From NCBI GenBank assembly GCA_963784995.1, contig CAWATZ010000011.1:124001-188000 (forward strand): DNA of 64,000 nt. Direction: 5' to 3'. The notes beneath the pieces are model-generated. The model ran no database searches, had not been told where the DNA came from, and saw only the letters and a program-made list of their open reading frames with translations. This document shows, piece by piece, positions 8,183-19,092 of this stretch (its first letter is position 1; each line of letters starts with the position of its first letter). A program made the position numbers and the translations under genes. Source of the DNA: CAWATZ01 sp963784995 (GTDB lineage: Bacteria; Planctomycetota; Planctomycetia; Gemmatales; Gemmataceae).

Positions 8183-11100
8183 ATGCGACGCGACTACTTC
8201 CGCCTGCTGACCCTGGCGATCTTCTCTCTGGCGGTGGCGGCCCTGGACCGCGACCTGCGGAGCGACGAGCGGCAAGACCTGCTCGACGCCTTCCGCAAGG
8301 CCGACGTGCCGCGCCGGCTGGAAATGCTGCCCCGGCTGACGGCGGTCTACCGCGACGAGGACCTTCCTCCCGAGGCACGCTACCTGGTCGCGCTGCAATT
8401 GCTCCGTCCTCACCTGACCTGGCATCTGCCGCACCTCATCCCGTGGAAGGGGTCCAGGACTGAGAAAGTGAAGGAGGTCAGCAGCCGGCACAGCGACACC
8501 TGGCGCTGGGGCGAAGCGCTGGGGGCCGAGGAGTGGATGTTCGGCGACGTGCCGGCCGAGGTGCGCGAACAGGCCCGCCGGGAGCTGGCGGCGTGGCAGC
8601 GCGAGCGCAAGGGGGAAAGCCCCAAGCCCGCTGCTCCCGGGGACTTTGCCTGGCGGATCAAGGATCCGACGCATGCCGACGTTGCACGGGCGCTCCGGCT
8701 GCTGTCCGGCATCAGCGAAGGCGACCTGGGCCGGCAGGCCCAGCGCTGGGTCGAGGAGATTGGTCGCAACAACACCGTCCTGACGCTCGACGTGACCGGC
8801 TCCTACGGAGCGGGGAAGCCTGCCCTGGTGGTCCTGGACGTCCGCAACGCCACGCGGGTGACGTGCAAGCTCTACCGGGTTGCTCGGCCGGAGGACCTGC
8901 TCTGGGTGAGCAATCGCATTGGCGAGGATTTCGTCTTCTGCGACCACGGCCTGGAGTACGACCAGAAGTCGAAGGAGGAACGGATCTGGAAGGCAGAGCG
9001 AATGCACGCAGCGGACCGGATTCGGAAGAAGGCCAGGGCCGCGGAGGTTGTGCCGGAGGCCCTGAAAAAGGCGCCGCTCTGGAAGTCGAAGCATGCCGTC
9101 GCCGAGCTGAAAGTCGGCGGTCAGCATCACTGGGAGCATCACTCCTGGCACAAGGAGAATGAGTACCGCGCCGGGGATGGTTCTTACTTCGGAGACCTCT
9201 GCGAGCAGCATCGCCGCCGCCTGGAAAAGCGTTACTTGCGCGAAGCCGGCGACTGGACCTCGTGGCAGTGCAACCGCATTATCGAGGTTCCGGGCAAGGC
9301 GCTGACCGAGGCCGGCGCCTACGTTCTGGCTGTCGAAGCCGGCGGTCAGACCATCTGGGCGCCGCTGCTGGTTGAGCCGCTCAGTCTCACGCTCCGCCGC
9401 TGCCGCGATGGCGTTTTCGTCGCCGTCGCGGACACCGAAGGCAAGAATCCCGTTGAGGGTGCGACCGTTCACGGCCGAGACATGCTCGGCACCGCACAGA
9501 CCGACGCGGAGGGCATCGCTTTCGCCAAGCTCTACGCGGGTGGGGATCGAGCGGTGATCGTCCACAAGGACGGCCGCTTCGCCATTGGTGGCTTTGGTCG
9601 AGTGTTCGAGGGCATCTACTTCTCGGCGCTGGATCGCAAAGATCGCTGGGGTTGGCGCGGCGAGGCAAAGGAGGGCAAGTCAGCGGAGGAAAAAGCACGA
9701 ACCGACCAGGCCCTGATCTACGCGGACCGGCATGTTGTCGCGGCGTACACCGATCGGCCCACTTACCGTCCCGATCAGGAGGTGCAGCTCAAGGTCATTG
9801 TTCGCCGACTGGCGCCGGAGAAACCTCCGACGCCGGACAGTCCCCGCACGTTTCGAGCCGAGGACTTTGAGTTCGCCTCGCGTCTGGAGCTGCCCGAGTA
9901 CGGCACGCGAGTGCCGTTTGCGCTGCTCGATCCAAAGGGCCGGGCCGTCGCGGAGGGAATGTTGACCCTCAATGATTTCGGCACGGCGGCCGGCAGCGTT
10001 CGGCTCAGTGCGGAAGCAGCCGTTGGAACTTACGCGCTGCGGCTGCGTCTGGGAGGAATCGAGCGAATCGTACCGGAGGTTTGCCGCGTCGAGTATTATC
10101 GTCTGCCGTCGTTCAAGCTCACCGTCAAGGGAGTGCCCGAGAAGGTGCGGCAATCGGCAGATTTCCGCGTTGAGCTATCCGGCGAGTATTATTTCGGCAA
10201 GCCGGTCGCCGGCGGTCACGCCGAGGCTCGGTTGACGCGGATCGACAGCATGCGCTCCGTGTGCTGGGCCGAGGCGACGCTCGATGCGGCCGGCAAGGCG
10301 GCTCTCACGCTGAAGCCGGGCAAGGGCCTGCCAGTGGGCCGGTACGTCGTTCGCTGCGACCTGAGCGACGAGAGCGGCCGCAGCGTCCAGCAAGTGCTGC
10401 CGTACACCGTCGAGGCTCCGGAGCAGCCACGCAGCGAGCTGGCCGCGCTGCCGCGCTTCGTGCCGCTGGACAAGCCGCTGAACTTTCCGACGAAGGCATC
10501 TGTCGTGCTGGCCGAACAGGTTCGGCGCCAGTGGGGCGACCCCGAGCGAATCACCTGCCGCTTCGTGCCGGAGCGCGGCTCGGCCACGCTGCGCTTCCCG
10601 GCTCCCGGATGGTACACCCTCACGGCGGACAGGGACCAGGCCGACGTCTTCGTCTACGGCGGCACTGACCGCCTGTCGCGGACACTCAGCACACGCCAGA
10701 ACAAGCTCCTCCATAAGACCGACCAGACAGAGGAAAAGGAGCCCGATGAATGGGCGGAGAGGCGACTTCCCGGCTGGGTCGATCTGACGGACGATCGGAA
10801 CGAGCCTTTTGCGGACAATCTGTTTGATCGGCGGGGTTCGCACTTGCCGGCCCTGTTCGATCGGCAGGAGGTCAAGGTCGGCGACAAGCTGCGTGTCCTG
10901 GTGCAAGTGCCGGCCGCACAGGCCCGGCTGCTGTTTACGATGGAGGGCTATACGGTCCTCGACTACTTCACGGCCCGGGTCGAAAACACCAAGGGATACT
11001 TTCACGTCATCGAGATCCCCATTACACGCCGGCACTTACCGCACTTCTACCTCCGTGGGCGGATTCTGGAAGGCGAGCATTTCGCCTGGAAGGAACAGGA

Positions 11101-13681
11101 GCTACCGGATCGGAAATGGTATTTGGACAAGCCCGGCAAGGGAGCAGGCCGAGACCTGCGCCGCTGCCGGATCGACGTGATCGATCCGAACGCGCTGCCC
11201 GGCGGCGAGACGCTGCGCGTCGAGATGAAGACGGACCGCACGGAGTATCGGCCGGGCGAGAGCGTCAACGTCCGCGTCAAGGTGACGGACCGCGCGGGCA
11301 AGCCGGCTGCTGCCGAGGTGTCATTGGCTGCGGTCGATGCCAGTGTTTATGCCTTCGGCGAGGATCGGCTGGGATCGCTGGCGGGGATCTTCGACGATCC
11401 GCACCCGGCGCAGCTGTTCCACGACAAGGCCTGGCGCGGCAGCCACGGCAATCGCTGGGCCCTCATGGCAAAGCGAGCGCAGCAAGTGGACCAGGAGATC
11501 AAGATTCTGGAAGAGCTAAAGCAAGCGGCGGAGTCGAAAGCGGCCAAGGGAGGAGAGAGCAAAGGCGGGCTCGCCGCGTTCCAACCTGAGCTGGCGTCCG
11601 TCCTTCCAGGGGAAATGCCCGTCGCGAGCATGCCCCTATCCCGGCTGCGCTCCGACTTCCGCGAGACGGCGGCCTGGCTGCCGCAGCTGCGCACCAACAC
11701 CGAGGGCGAATTGACCACGACGTTCAAGCTGCCCGACTCGCTAACGCGCTATCGGCTCAACGCCGTGGCCCTGACGAAGAGGACGGAGATCGGTACAAGC
11801 CGGGCCGAGGTGCGTGCCTCGCTGCCGCTGGCGGTGCAGGTCATCCTGCCCCGCTTCGCCGTCGAAGGCGACCGTGTTGCCGCCATCGGCATCGTTCACA
11901 ACAATGGGCCGCGCGACCGCGTTTGCAGCGTCGCCTGGCAGGTCGAAGGGGCCAGCATGGATGGCCAGCTGGCGGCGAACACGCTCGATGAGTGGAAGCA
12001 GGACAGAGGCCAGGCGACCGGCAAACGGACCATCCCAGCCGGAAAGACCGCACGCATCGGACTGTGGTTGAAGTTCGATTGCCTCGGCAAGGCGGTGGTG
12101 CATTTTCGCTGCGCTGACGGGGCTGATGGCGATGCCGAGGTGCGGTCGCTGCTGGTGCAGCCGCTGGGACGGGAACGCTCCGTGAGCTTCGACGGGGCCT
12201 TCACCGGCTCGACCAAAGTGCGTCTGCCTGCGGGCTTCACGGCCCATGACGTGGCCGTGGTCCTGGCGCGGAACAACGTGGCCCGTTCCCTCGATGGCAT
12301 CGCCGCCCTGGTCGAGTATCCCCACGGTTGTGTCGAGCAGACCATGAGCCGGTTCCTGCCCGCCGTGCTGGTGCGTGAGGCGACCCGGCGCGGCCCGCTG
12401 ACGCTGCCGCTGGACATACAGGCCAAGCTGCCGCTGGTGCTGGAGCAGGGGCTGACGCGGCTGTACAAGTTCCAGCACGCGGACGGCGGCTGGGGCTGGT
12501 GGGAGACCGACAAGACCGATCCGCGAATGACGGTTTACGTCGTCTACGGCCTGGCGCACTGTGCCAGTGCCGGGGTAACCGTCGATGCCGGAGTACTGTC
12601 GCGTGGGACCGAGTGGCTGAAGACCCAGCTGCGCGACGGCGGCATCCCGGCTCCGCTGACTGCTCGTGCCTTCTTGGCCCTGGCTCATGCCAACCTGGCG
12701 GACGCGGCAGCGCTGCGGCCCTTTGCCGAGCAGTTGCTGGCCAAAGGTAGCCCGGCGGAATCGTGTTGCTTGACCGCCCTGGCTTGCCAGCGCGTCGGCT
12801 TGCAGGACCTCGCGAATCGGCTCTGGGCGAAGGCTCGCGACTGGAACCCGGAATCCGCTGAGGAAATCGCTCTGCTGCTGAAGGCGCAGATCACCTTCGG
12901 CGAACCGGCCCTTGCGTGTCAGCGCAGCGCGGGCCGGCTGATGAAGCTGCGGACCGGCCTCGGCTGGGACAACACTCAGGCCACGGCCGCCGCCCTTGAC
13001 GCTCTGTCGCTGCTGATTCCGAGCCTTACCGCCGAAGGTGCGGTCAGCGCCGTGCGCGTCATCATCGGAGGCAAGGAGGCGCTGAGCCTGTCGAAGCCGG
13101 AGGATCTGAAGGCGCCGGTGTACCGTGCTCGACTGGGTGGCGAGAAGTTGCCCATTCAAGATCCTCTGGAGATCGAGTTGGCCGCTGAAGGAAATGCCAC
13201 AGTGTATTACACCGTCGAGGCTCAAGGGACTCAGCGCCAGGACAAGGTCGAACCAATCGGCGACGCCATCAAGGTGAGCCGGACGTTCGAGACGCTGGCC
13301 GGCCAGCCCCTAACGGGTAAGGTGACGGTGGGCCAGACGCTGGCCGTGCGGTTGCAGGTGGTCCTGGAAAAGCCTTGCGCCTATGTGCTGATCGAGGACC
13401 GCCGGCCGGCCGGCTGCGAGTTCGCGGACAAGCACCTGTACGGCAAGGACTCGGCCGGTCTGGCGAACGTCGAGTTCCGCGACGACCGGGTGTGCGCCTT
13501 CGCCGCGTCCCTGCCGGCGGGCCGGCATGAGTTCGTCTATTTCCTGCGAGCCGAGACTCCGGGTGTCAGTCAGGTGCTGCCGGGGCGGGTCTATCCGATG
13601 TACCAGGATAGGATTCGCGGCGAGACGGGGGCGGCACGATTGGAGATCATCTCCCGCAAGTCCCTGAAGGACCATCCGTAG
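8183..13681 (+). CDS. Bacterial alpha-2-macroglobulin with intact thioester motif
   Basis: This 1832-residue exported protein is an alpha-2-macroglobulin family protease trap. The ATG at 8183 is chosen because GGGAGG precedes it and a signal-like MRRDYFRLLTLAIFSLAVAA follows. MG-domain signatures TDRPTYRPDQEV (about residue 523) and TDRTEYRPGES (about 1018) are followed by the ETAAWLPQL/GELTTTFKLPDSLTRY core. The thioester motif GCVEQ has its Cys near residue 1383, in the terpene-cyclase-like domain that also has DGGWGWW. Protease cleavage in a bait region would expose the thioester for covalent trapping. No penicillin-binding-protein 1C partner is adjacent. The TAG stop lies inside a small inverted repeat. 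Confidence 0.93.
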   Translation: MRRDYFRLLTLAIFSLAVAALDRDLRSDERQDLLDAFRKADVPRRLEMLPRLTAVYRDEDLPPEARYLVALQLLRPHLTWHLPHLIPWKGSRTEKVKEVSSRHSDTWRWGEALGAEEWMFGDVPAEVREQARRELAAWQRERKGESPKPAAPGDFAWRIKDPTHADVARALRLLSGISEGDLGRQAQRWVEEIGRNNTVLTLDVTGSYGAGKPALVVLDVRNATRVTCKLYRVARPEDLLWVSNRIGEDFVFCDHGLEYDQKSKEERIWKAERMHAADRIRKKARAAEVVPEALKKAPLWKSKHAVAELKVGGQHHWEHHSWHKENEYRAGDGSYFGDLCEQHRRRLEKRYLREAGDWTSWQCNRIIEVPGKALTEAGAYVLAVEAGGQTIWAPLLVEPLSLTLRRCRDGVFVAVADTEGKNPVEGATVHGRDMLGTAQTDAEGIAFAKLYAGGDRAVIVHKDGRFAIGGFGRVFEGIYFSALDRKDRWGWRGEAKEGKSAEEKARTDQALIYADRHVVAAYTDRPTYRPDQEVQLKVIVRRLAPEKPPTPDSPRTFRAEDFEFASRLELPEYGTRVPFALLDPKGRAVAEGMLTLNDFGTAAGSVRLSAEAAVGTYALRLRLGGIERIVPEVCRVEYYRLPSFKLTVKGVPEKVRQSADFRVELSGEYYFGKPVAGGHAEARLTRIDSMRSVCWAEATLDAAGKAALTLKPGKGLPVGRYVVRCDLSDESGRSVQQVLPYTVEAPEQPRSELAALPRFVPLDKPLNFPTKASVVLAEQVRRQWGDPERITCRFVPERGSATLRFPAPGWYTLTADRDQADVFVYGGTDRLSRTLSTRQNKLLHKTDQTEEKEPDEWAERRLPGWVDLTDDRNEPFADNLFDRRGSHLPALFDRQEVKVGDKLRVLVQVPAAQARLLFTMEGYTVLDYFTARVENTKGYFHVIEIPITRRHLPHFYLRGRILEGEHFAWKEQELPDRKWYLDKPGKGAGRDLRRCRIDVIDPNALPGGETLRVEMKTDRTEYRPGESVNVRVKVTDRAGKPAAAEVSLAAVDASVYAFGEDRLGSLAGIFDDPHPAQLFHDKAWRGSHGNRWALMAKRAQQVDQEIKILEELKQAAESKAAKGGESKGGLAAFQPELASVLPGEMPVASMPLSRLRSDFRETAAWLPQLRTNTEGELTTTFKLPDSLTRYRLNAVALTKRTEIGTSRAEVRASLPLAVQVILPRFAVEGDRVAAIGIVHNNGPRDRVCSVAWQVEGASMDGQLAANTLDEWKQDRGQATGKRTIPAGKTARIGLWLKFDCLGKAVVHFRCADGADGDAEVRSLLVQPLGRERSVSFDGAFTGSTKVRLPAGFTAHDVAVVLARNNVARSLDGIAALVEYPHGCVEQTMSRFLPAVLVREATRRGPLTLPLDIQAKLPLVLEQGLTRLYKFQHADGGWGWWETDKTDPRMTVYVVYGLAHCASAGVTVDAGVLSRGTEWLKTQLRDGGIPAPLTARAFLALAHANLADAAALRPFAEQLLAKGSPAESCCLTALACQRVGLQDLANRLWAKARDWNPESAEEIALLLKAQITFGEPALACQRSAGRLMKLRTGLGWDNTQATAAALDALSLLIPSLTAEGAVSAVRVIIGGKEALSLSKPEDLKAPVYRARLGGEKLPIQDPLEIELAAEGNATVYYTVEAQGTQRQDKVEPIGDAIKVSRTFETLAGQPLTGKVTVGQTLAVRLQVVLEKPCAYVLIEDRRPAGCEFADKHLYGKDSAGLANVEFRDDRVCAFAASLPAGRHEFVYFLRAETPGVSQVLPGRVYPMYQDRIRGETGAARLEIISRKSLKDHP

Positions 13682-13727
13682 GCCGGCCTTCCCAGGCCGG
13701 ACGGACGGGCTAGGAAGCCCGGCCTAC
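13678..13727. repeat. Inverted repeat spanning the macroglobulin stop codon
   Basis: Arms 13678-13692 (GTAGGCCGGCCTTCC) and 13713-13727 pair with one mismatch. The TAG stop of the macroglobulin is bases 2-4 of the left arm. The reconstructed 3' end of the opposing small gene falls in the right half. A second member of this family is at 17743-17792. Confidence 0.85.
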
Positions 13728-14031
13728 GTGTCCTTCTGTCTGGGCGCGGTCGGCGGCGTCACATTCCGCACGATACTGCTGCACCAGTTGGAGCCAATCC
13801 CTGGTCAACTCATCGTCAGGAAGCCAACCGCCTTCCACCCCCTTGGTCGTAACCGGTACGGTGAGTGCGCAGTTCCATCCCCAGTTGCAGCCGGTGCTGT
13901 AAGAGCACGGCTAACTGGCGGATAGCCTCCTCCGGGGTGGCTGCCGCCGCCGACAGATGGAACGGCCCCCCCAGCTGGGCATTAACACCGCTCCCATCCG
14001 CTAATGGTTCGATCACCACGGGTAGTTCCAC
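13710..14031 (-). pseudogene. HicB-like small protein, frameshifted near 13863
   Basis: The minus-strand frame starts MELPVVIEPLADGSGVNAQL and continues HLSAAAATPEEAIRQLAVLL, a beta-beta-alpha pattern like the partial-RNase-H fold of HicB antitoxins. It stops early at 13816. The adjacent frame continues smoothly with GWLPDDELTRDWLQLVQQY to a stop at 13710, so one extra base near 13863 splits it. About 106 residues are expected when rejoined. No HicA-like toxin gene is visible next to it, so this may be one of the solitary HicB-like proteins found in planctomycetes. Confidence 0.55.
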
Positions 14032-14347
14032 TGTTCGCTCCTCGACAGACTGGACAGGTTGAGCCCGCAGCAGGGCTCCAGTTCATTGTAGGATCTCTTG
14101 CCCGTGACCTCCATCTTTCCTCCAAACACCAGGACTCTCAGCTCGCCTGCTCCTCCCACTCAACCAGCATTTCGCCCCGCCAGTTGTTGTTGACGGCACC
14201 GTGTCCCTTCCGTATCATCCCGCCCTCTTCTGGGGCCCCCACGGGCACGCTGCGCTCTGTGCGGCGTGCTGGAACGGAGTCCCAGCGAGCGGCGCGGCGT
14301 CAGCCCGCCGGTGGCGTCCGCACGACCCGGCAAACCGGGGTAAAGCG
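14032..14347. other. Intergenic region without recognisable gene
   Basis: This 316-bp stretch between the HicB-like gene (minus) and the AsmA-like gene (plus) should contain the divergent promoters. Short pyrimidine-rich tracts are present. No coding signature, repeat or RNA gene was recognised. Confidence 0.5.
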
Positions 14348-17300
14348 ATGAAGTCGCGGAAATGGCTGGTTCGTGGTCTGGTCTACTCCGTGCTGGCGGG
14401 GATGGTGCTGCTCTATTTCGCTTACTCCCTGTACACCAATCCCACCGCCACGCGCAAAACCGTTCTGGACAAGCTCAGCGAGAAGTTCCTCGGCGCCACC
14501 ACCAGCTTGCAGTCGGCCCGGCTCAATCTGCTCGAGGGGATCAGCCTCAGCGAACTGCGCATGGCCCGCCGCGACGATCTCGACAACAGCGATTTCCTTT
14601 ACGTTCCCTCGGCCGTCCTGTACCACGACAAGGAACAGCTGCTCCACGGCAAGCTCGCCCTGCGCAAGATCGTCCTCAATCGGCCGCAGCTGCGCATCCT
14701 GCTGGATCGCAATGGCCGCTGTAACCTGACGGGCCTGCTCGGTCCCGTCGATCCCAACGAGCGCGTGCCCACCCTGGTCTTCCAGCAAGGGACCATCATG
14801 ATCGAGGATCGCCGGCTGGCCGTGGGCAAGTCCATCCTCGAGGTCCGCAACGTCAACCTGACCATCCTCAACGATCCTCTTCCCACCCTGGTCGTCGAGG
14901 GCGGCGGTCAAACCGACGTCCTGGGTCCGCTCCAGTTCCGTGCCGAGGCCCAGCGCGTCGGCGGTGTCTTCTCGGCCAACCTGGAACTGCCCACGGTCCC
15001 CATCGGGCCGTTGCTGGTCCAGCGCCTGTCCGAGTTTCAGCCTGACGTTGCCATCCACTGCCGGGAATTGCAGGCCCAGGGCAAAGTGCGCGCCGACGTC
15101 AGCTATCAGCCCTCGGCCACGCCGGCCCTGGGCCTGAACCTGACGTGCCAGATCGCCCGGGGCCATCTCAGCCATGCCCGCTTGCCGTTCTCCCTGGAGA
15201 ACGTCGCCCTCAACCTGAACCTGGTCAACGATCCGCCGCCCCCGGGTCTGTCTCCCGGCCAGCCGACGCCACCGCTGAACCTGCGCGTGCCCAGCGCCGT
15301 CCTGACGGCCAGTGCCGGCCCCACCCGGTTGGAGGCCAGCCTCAAGGACCTGATCCTGTCGCAGTTCAACCAGGGCCCGGCCGAGCCGAGCAAGCCGGCC
15401 GAGTCCAACGCACCGCCCGGCGGCGGACCGAAACGCTCGAACCTGCCTGCCTGGCTCGTCGAACTGCCTGCGAGCGAATTCAACTACAAAGTTGAGCACC
15501 TGAACGTCACTCCGGACCTGTTCAAGTTTCTGCCGGACTTCATGCATGAAATCTCCACCGAGTACAAGCCGTCAGGCCCCATCCGCGTTCGCCATGAGTA
15601 TCACCGAGACAAACCCGGCAAATGGGACAAGCACTACTTCTTCCATCCCGAGAACATGGAAGTCGAGTGCGCCAGGTTCCCCTATCCGCTGCACGGCATC
15701 ACTGGAGTGATCGAGCGCCACACCGCCAGCGACCACAGCAACAAGATGGAGTTCAAGCTGGCCGGCTTTGGGGGCAATCGGCCGGTCACCTTCGAGGGCC
15801 ACGTCGAGGGCGAGAGAGCGACGTCGGAGGTCGATCTGAAAATCAACGCCACGGACGTGCCGATCGACGAGCACTTGCATCAGGGCCTGAAGCCCTACCC
15901 CGGCTCCCAGACCGTGGCCGCTCAGTTCCACCCCGAGGGACTGGCGGACATCTATGTCCACCTCTTCCGTGAGCGCGGCCATCATGAGTTCAAGAACCAT
16001 TACCGGATTGGCGTTCACCACGCCTCCATCAAATACGATCAGTTTCCCTATCCGCTGCAGCAGGTCCGGGGCGTGGTGGACATCTACCAGAATCCCTGTT
16101 ACTGGGTGTGCCACTCGTTTCGCGGCGTCCACAAGGACGGCGAGATCTTCGTGGAGGGCCGGTCCTTTCCGCCAACTGCGGAAATGGTGAAAGCGGGAGG
16201 CGCTGGGTCCGAGCAAGGTCAAGCTGGAGATCACCGGCAAGGACGTGCTGGTGAACAAGGATTTCGAGGAGGCCCTGGCCCCGCCGACCATTCCCGGCCG
16301 GGCCGCGTTGCAAAAGACCTTCCGCACCCTGTCGCCGACCGGCCGGCTGCATTTCCGGGCCGTGGTCATCGACAATCCCAGTCAGCCCCGCGACCTGGAC
16401 GTGGACGTCAGCGTCCAGGCCTGTCAGATGAAACCCAAGTTCTTCGAGTACGCCCTCAGCGATGTCAGCGGCAGTGCCCACTACCAGCACGACCGCGTCG
16501 AGATGAAGGACCTCAAGGCCCGGCACGGCAACACCACCATCGCCGTGAAAAGCGGCCGGATGCTGCTGACCGGTGAGACCAGCTACTACGTTGAGCTGCC
16601 GGCCGGCGCCGGCGATCCGGGTCACGTGCATCCGACCGACATGCTGGAGGCCAAACAGATCCTGGCCGACGGCGACCTGCTCGCCGCCCTGCCGCCGATC
16701 ATGCGCCGCGGCCTGGCGTGTCTGAGCCTCAAAGGGGCGGTTGAGCTGCGCACCCAGCTGGTGGTGGATCAGAAGGACACCAGCAAGATGCCCGTGGTCT
16801 GGTGGGACGGCAACGTGCAGCTGCCCAGCAACAGCTTCAACGCCGGGCTCGACGTGACAGGCGTGAGCGGCGGCGTCTGGTGCCGGGGCCTGTTTGACGG
16901 GCAGGAGCAGCAACTAAAGGGCCTGGTCGGGACCATGCTGTTCCGGCAGGTCGCACTGCTGGGTCAACCGATCAGCCAGGTGCAATGCCAGGTCGTGGTG
17001 CCGTCGGACAAACCAATGGTGCTCTGCTTCCGCAACCTGAAGAGCCAGATGTTTGGCGGCCTGGTCGGCGCCGAGGGCCGGGTGGACTTCGGCGCTCCCA
17101 AGCTCGCTTATGAGCTGGACCTCAAGGGCATGCAGATTCAGCTGGATCAGTTCGGCAAGCACAACCTGGGCGCTTCGTCCAACATGCAGGGCGAGGCCAT
17201 GGTCCAGATGTATCTCAGTGGCAATGGCACGGAACTCACTGATCTGAAGGGCAATGGCGTGGTCAACGTTCCCAATGGCAAGCTGTATCGCCTGCCGGTG

Positions 17301-17678
17301 CTGCTGGACCTGCTCAAGTTCATTGGCCTGCGGGCCCCGGACGGGACCGCCTTCGAGGCGGCGAAAATGCTCTTTCAAATCGACAACGGCCAGCTGATCG
17401 TCCAGAAGCTGGACCTGATCGGCAACGCCATCAGTCTGCGCGGCCAGGGCACCGTCAACCTGGACAACAACAACCTCATGCTGGATTTCCACAGCGACTG
17501 GGGGCGCATCCACCAGGTGCTGCCGCCCTGGCTCAACGTCATCCCCCAGACGATTGGCGACCAGCTGCTCAAGATCACGGTACGCGGCAAGATCAGCGAT
17601 CCGAAGTTTGACAAGGAGTTTGTCCCGCCCGTATCCGAAACGGCGCGACAGTTCTTTGGCGGCAGTGGGAATCATTAA
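14348..17678 (+). CDS. AsmA-like envelope protein, frameshifted near 16205
   Basis: Rejoined, this is about a 1,109-residue protein. It has an N-terminal membrane anchor (residues 8-28, VRGLVYSVLAGMVLLYFAYS) followed by a long periplasmic region of beta-rich repeats. The C-terminal part carries AsmA-type segments such as GEGRVDFGAPKLAYELDL-like strands, QGEAMVQMYLSGNGTELTDL, NGKLYRLPVLLDLLKFIGLR and QGTVNLDNNNLMLDFHS. AsmA/TamB/YhdP proteins move or organise lipids between membranes. The first frame loses homology after MVKAGGAG and the second resumes GPSKVKLEITGKD, so one extra base lies around 16200-16210. Position before an LptF/LptG-like permease fits an envelope role. Confidence 0.8.
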
Positions 17679-17742
17679 AGCCCTCTAGCCGGGTCAGCCG
17701 ATACTCGAATTACGTGCGCTTACAGCGTTCGGAAGAAATGAA

Positions 17743-17792
17743 GTAGGCCGGCCTTCCCAGGCCGGCCGGACGGGCTGGGAAGCCCGTCCTAC
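17743..17792. repeat. Inverted repeat, second copy of the 13678 family
   Basis: Arms 17743-17760 and 17775-17792 pair with two mismatches (GTAGGCCGGCCTTCCCAG against CTGGGAAGCCCGTCCTAC). It sits 65 bases after the AsmA-like stop and before the LptF/LptG-like gene. Confidence 0.85.
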
Positions 17793-17851
17793 GTCATTCC
17801 TTACGTGAGCTTCCCGGGACGCCATCCGACGGTGCCAATCAGAGGTGGTAC

Positions 17852-19048
17852 GTGTTTGGTCGCATTTTACATCGCATGATCCTCTGGGAGCTGACCAAGG
17901 TCTTCCTGATGTCGCTGTTTGGCATCACAGGCATCCTGCTCCTGGCGGGCATCGTGGCCGAGGCGTCGCAGCAGGGATTGGGCCCCGGACAGATCCTGGC
18001 CGCCATTCCCCTGCTGATCCCCAGCACCCTGCCTTACACCATCCCGGCCACGACCCTGTTCGCCGCCAGCGTGGTCTACGGCCGGCTGGCTGCTGACAAC
18101 GAAATCCTGGCCATCAAGGCCGCCGGCATCAACATCCTTCAGGTGGTCAAACCGGGTCTGTTCCTGGGCCTGGTTACCAGTGCCGCGACCATGGTGCTGT
18201 ATTACAACATCATTCCCTATTCGCACCATTTGCTCCGTTCGATGGTCCTGAAGGACACTGAGGAACTGCTGTACTCGATCTTGAGACGGCAGGGAGTGAT
18301 TGCTCATTCCCAGATGCCTTATGCGATGTGGGTCAAGGGGGTGGACGGCAAGAGACTGCTCTTCCCGCTGTTCAAACGCCGCAGCGTCACGACTGGCCTG
18401 ATCGATGCCGTCGCCCAGGCCAAGGAGGCCGATCTGCGCGTGGACCCCAACCGTGAGTTGCTCCTGGTTGACATGCGCTGGGGCAGCGCCACCATGGAGG
18501 ACGGGTCGCACATTTATTTTGCGCAGAAAGAGTGGGAAGTGCCGTTGCCCAAGACCATTCAGAACCAGCAGCGCGCGCGGGACATGACCTGGGAGGAAAT
18601 CCTCAAAAAGCGCCGGGAGTGGCGGGCGAAACTGGGGGAAGTGGAAATGGAGATTTCCTTGCACACTTCCCGGCTGCTGGTGGACAACTTTCCTCAAGAT
18701 CCGCTCTTGCCACAACACATCAGTCAGCTCAAGGACAAGCACAAGTCCATTCAGAAAGAAATCCTGTTCCTGGACGTGGAACTGCTGATGCGGCCAGCCC
18801 TGAGTCTGGGCTGTTTGTTTTTCATCCTGGTCGGCTGTCCGGTGGGCATCTGGTTCAGCCGCAGCGACTATCTCAGTTCCTTCATCACCTGCTTCTTGCC
18901 GATCGTGATCTTCTACTATCCACTGACGCTATGCGGCACACAGATGGCCAAGGAGGGCCGCCTCAACCCGATCCTGATGGTCTGGTCGGCCGACATCCTG
19001 ATTGCCTCGGTGGGCTTGGTGCTGTTCTGGCGATTGCTGCGGAATTGA
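17852..19048 (+). CDS. LptF/LptG-family permease (YjgP/YjgQ)
   Basis: This 398-residue inner-membrane protein starts at a GTG preceded by AGAGGTGG. Two membrane segments at the N terminus (MILWELTKVFLMSLFGITGI onward), a large soluble loop of about 180 residues, and three or four C-terminal membrane segments (LGCLFFILVGCPVGIWFS; FITCFLPIVIFYYPLTLCG; IASVGLVLFWRLL) match the LptF/LptG architecture. The motif ILAIKAAGINILQVVKP near residue 90 is the family hallmark (EIxAxxAxGxS-like). These proteins power lipopolysaccharide extraction with LptB. LptF and LptG cannot be distinguished here. A long charged helical segment in the soluble loop is atypical. Confidence 0.9.
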   Translation: MFGRILHRMILWELTKVFLMSLFGITGILLLAGIVAEASQQGLGPGQILAAIPLLIPSTLPYTIPATTLFAASVVYGRLAADNEILAIKAAGINILQVVKPGLFLGLVTSAATMVLYYNIIPYSHHLLRSMVLKDTEELLYSILRRQGVIAHSQMPYAMWVKGVDGKRLLFPLFKRRSVTTGLIDAVAQAKEADLRVDPNRELLLVDMRWGSATMEDGSHIYFAQKEWEVPLPKTIQNQQRARDMTWEEILKKRREWRAKLGEVEMEISLHTSRLLVDNFPQDPLLPQHISQLKDKHKSIQKEILFLDVELLMRPALSLGCLFFILVGCPVGIWFSRSDYLSSFITCFLPIVIFYYPLTLCGTQMAKEGRLNPILMVWSADILIASVGLVLFWRLLRN

Positions 19049-19092
19049 CGGAAACGGTTTAGCCGCGACGCGGACCCGCGCAGCCCCTCCCC

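Noticed and set aside
7994..9565. 523-codon minus-strand frame across the start of the macroglobulin gene
   Set aside because: Antisense to a well-supported gene; composition typical of a shadow frame.
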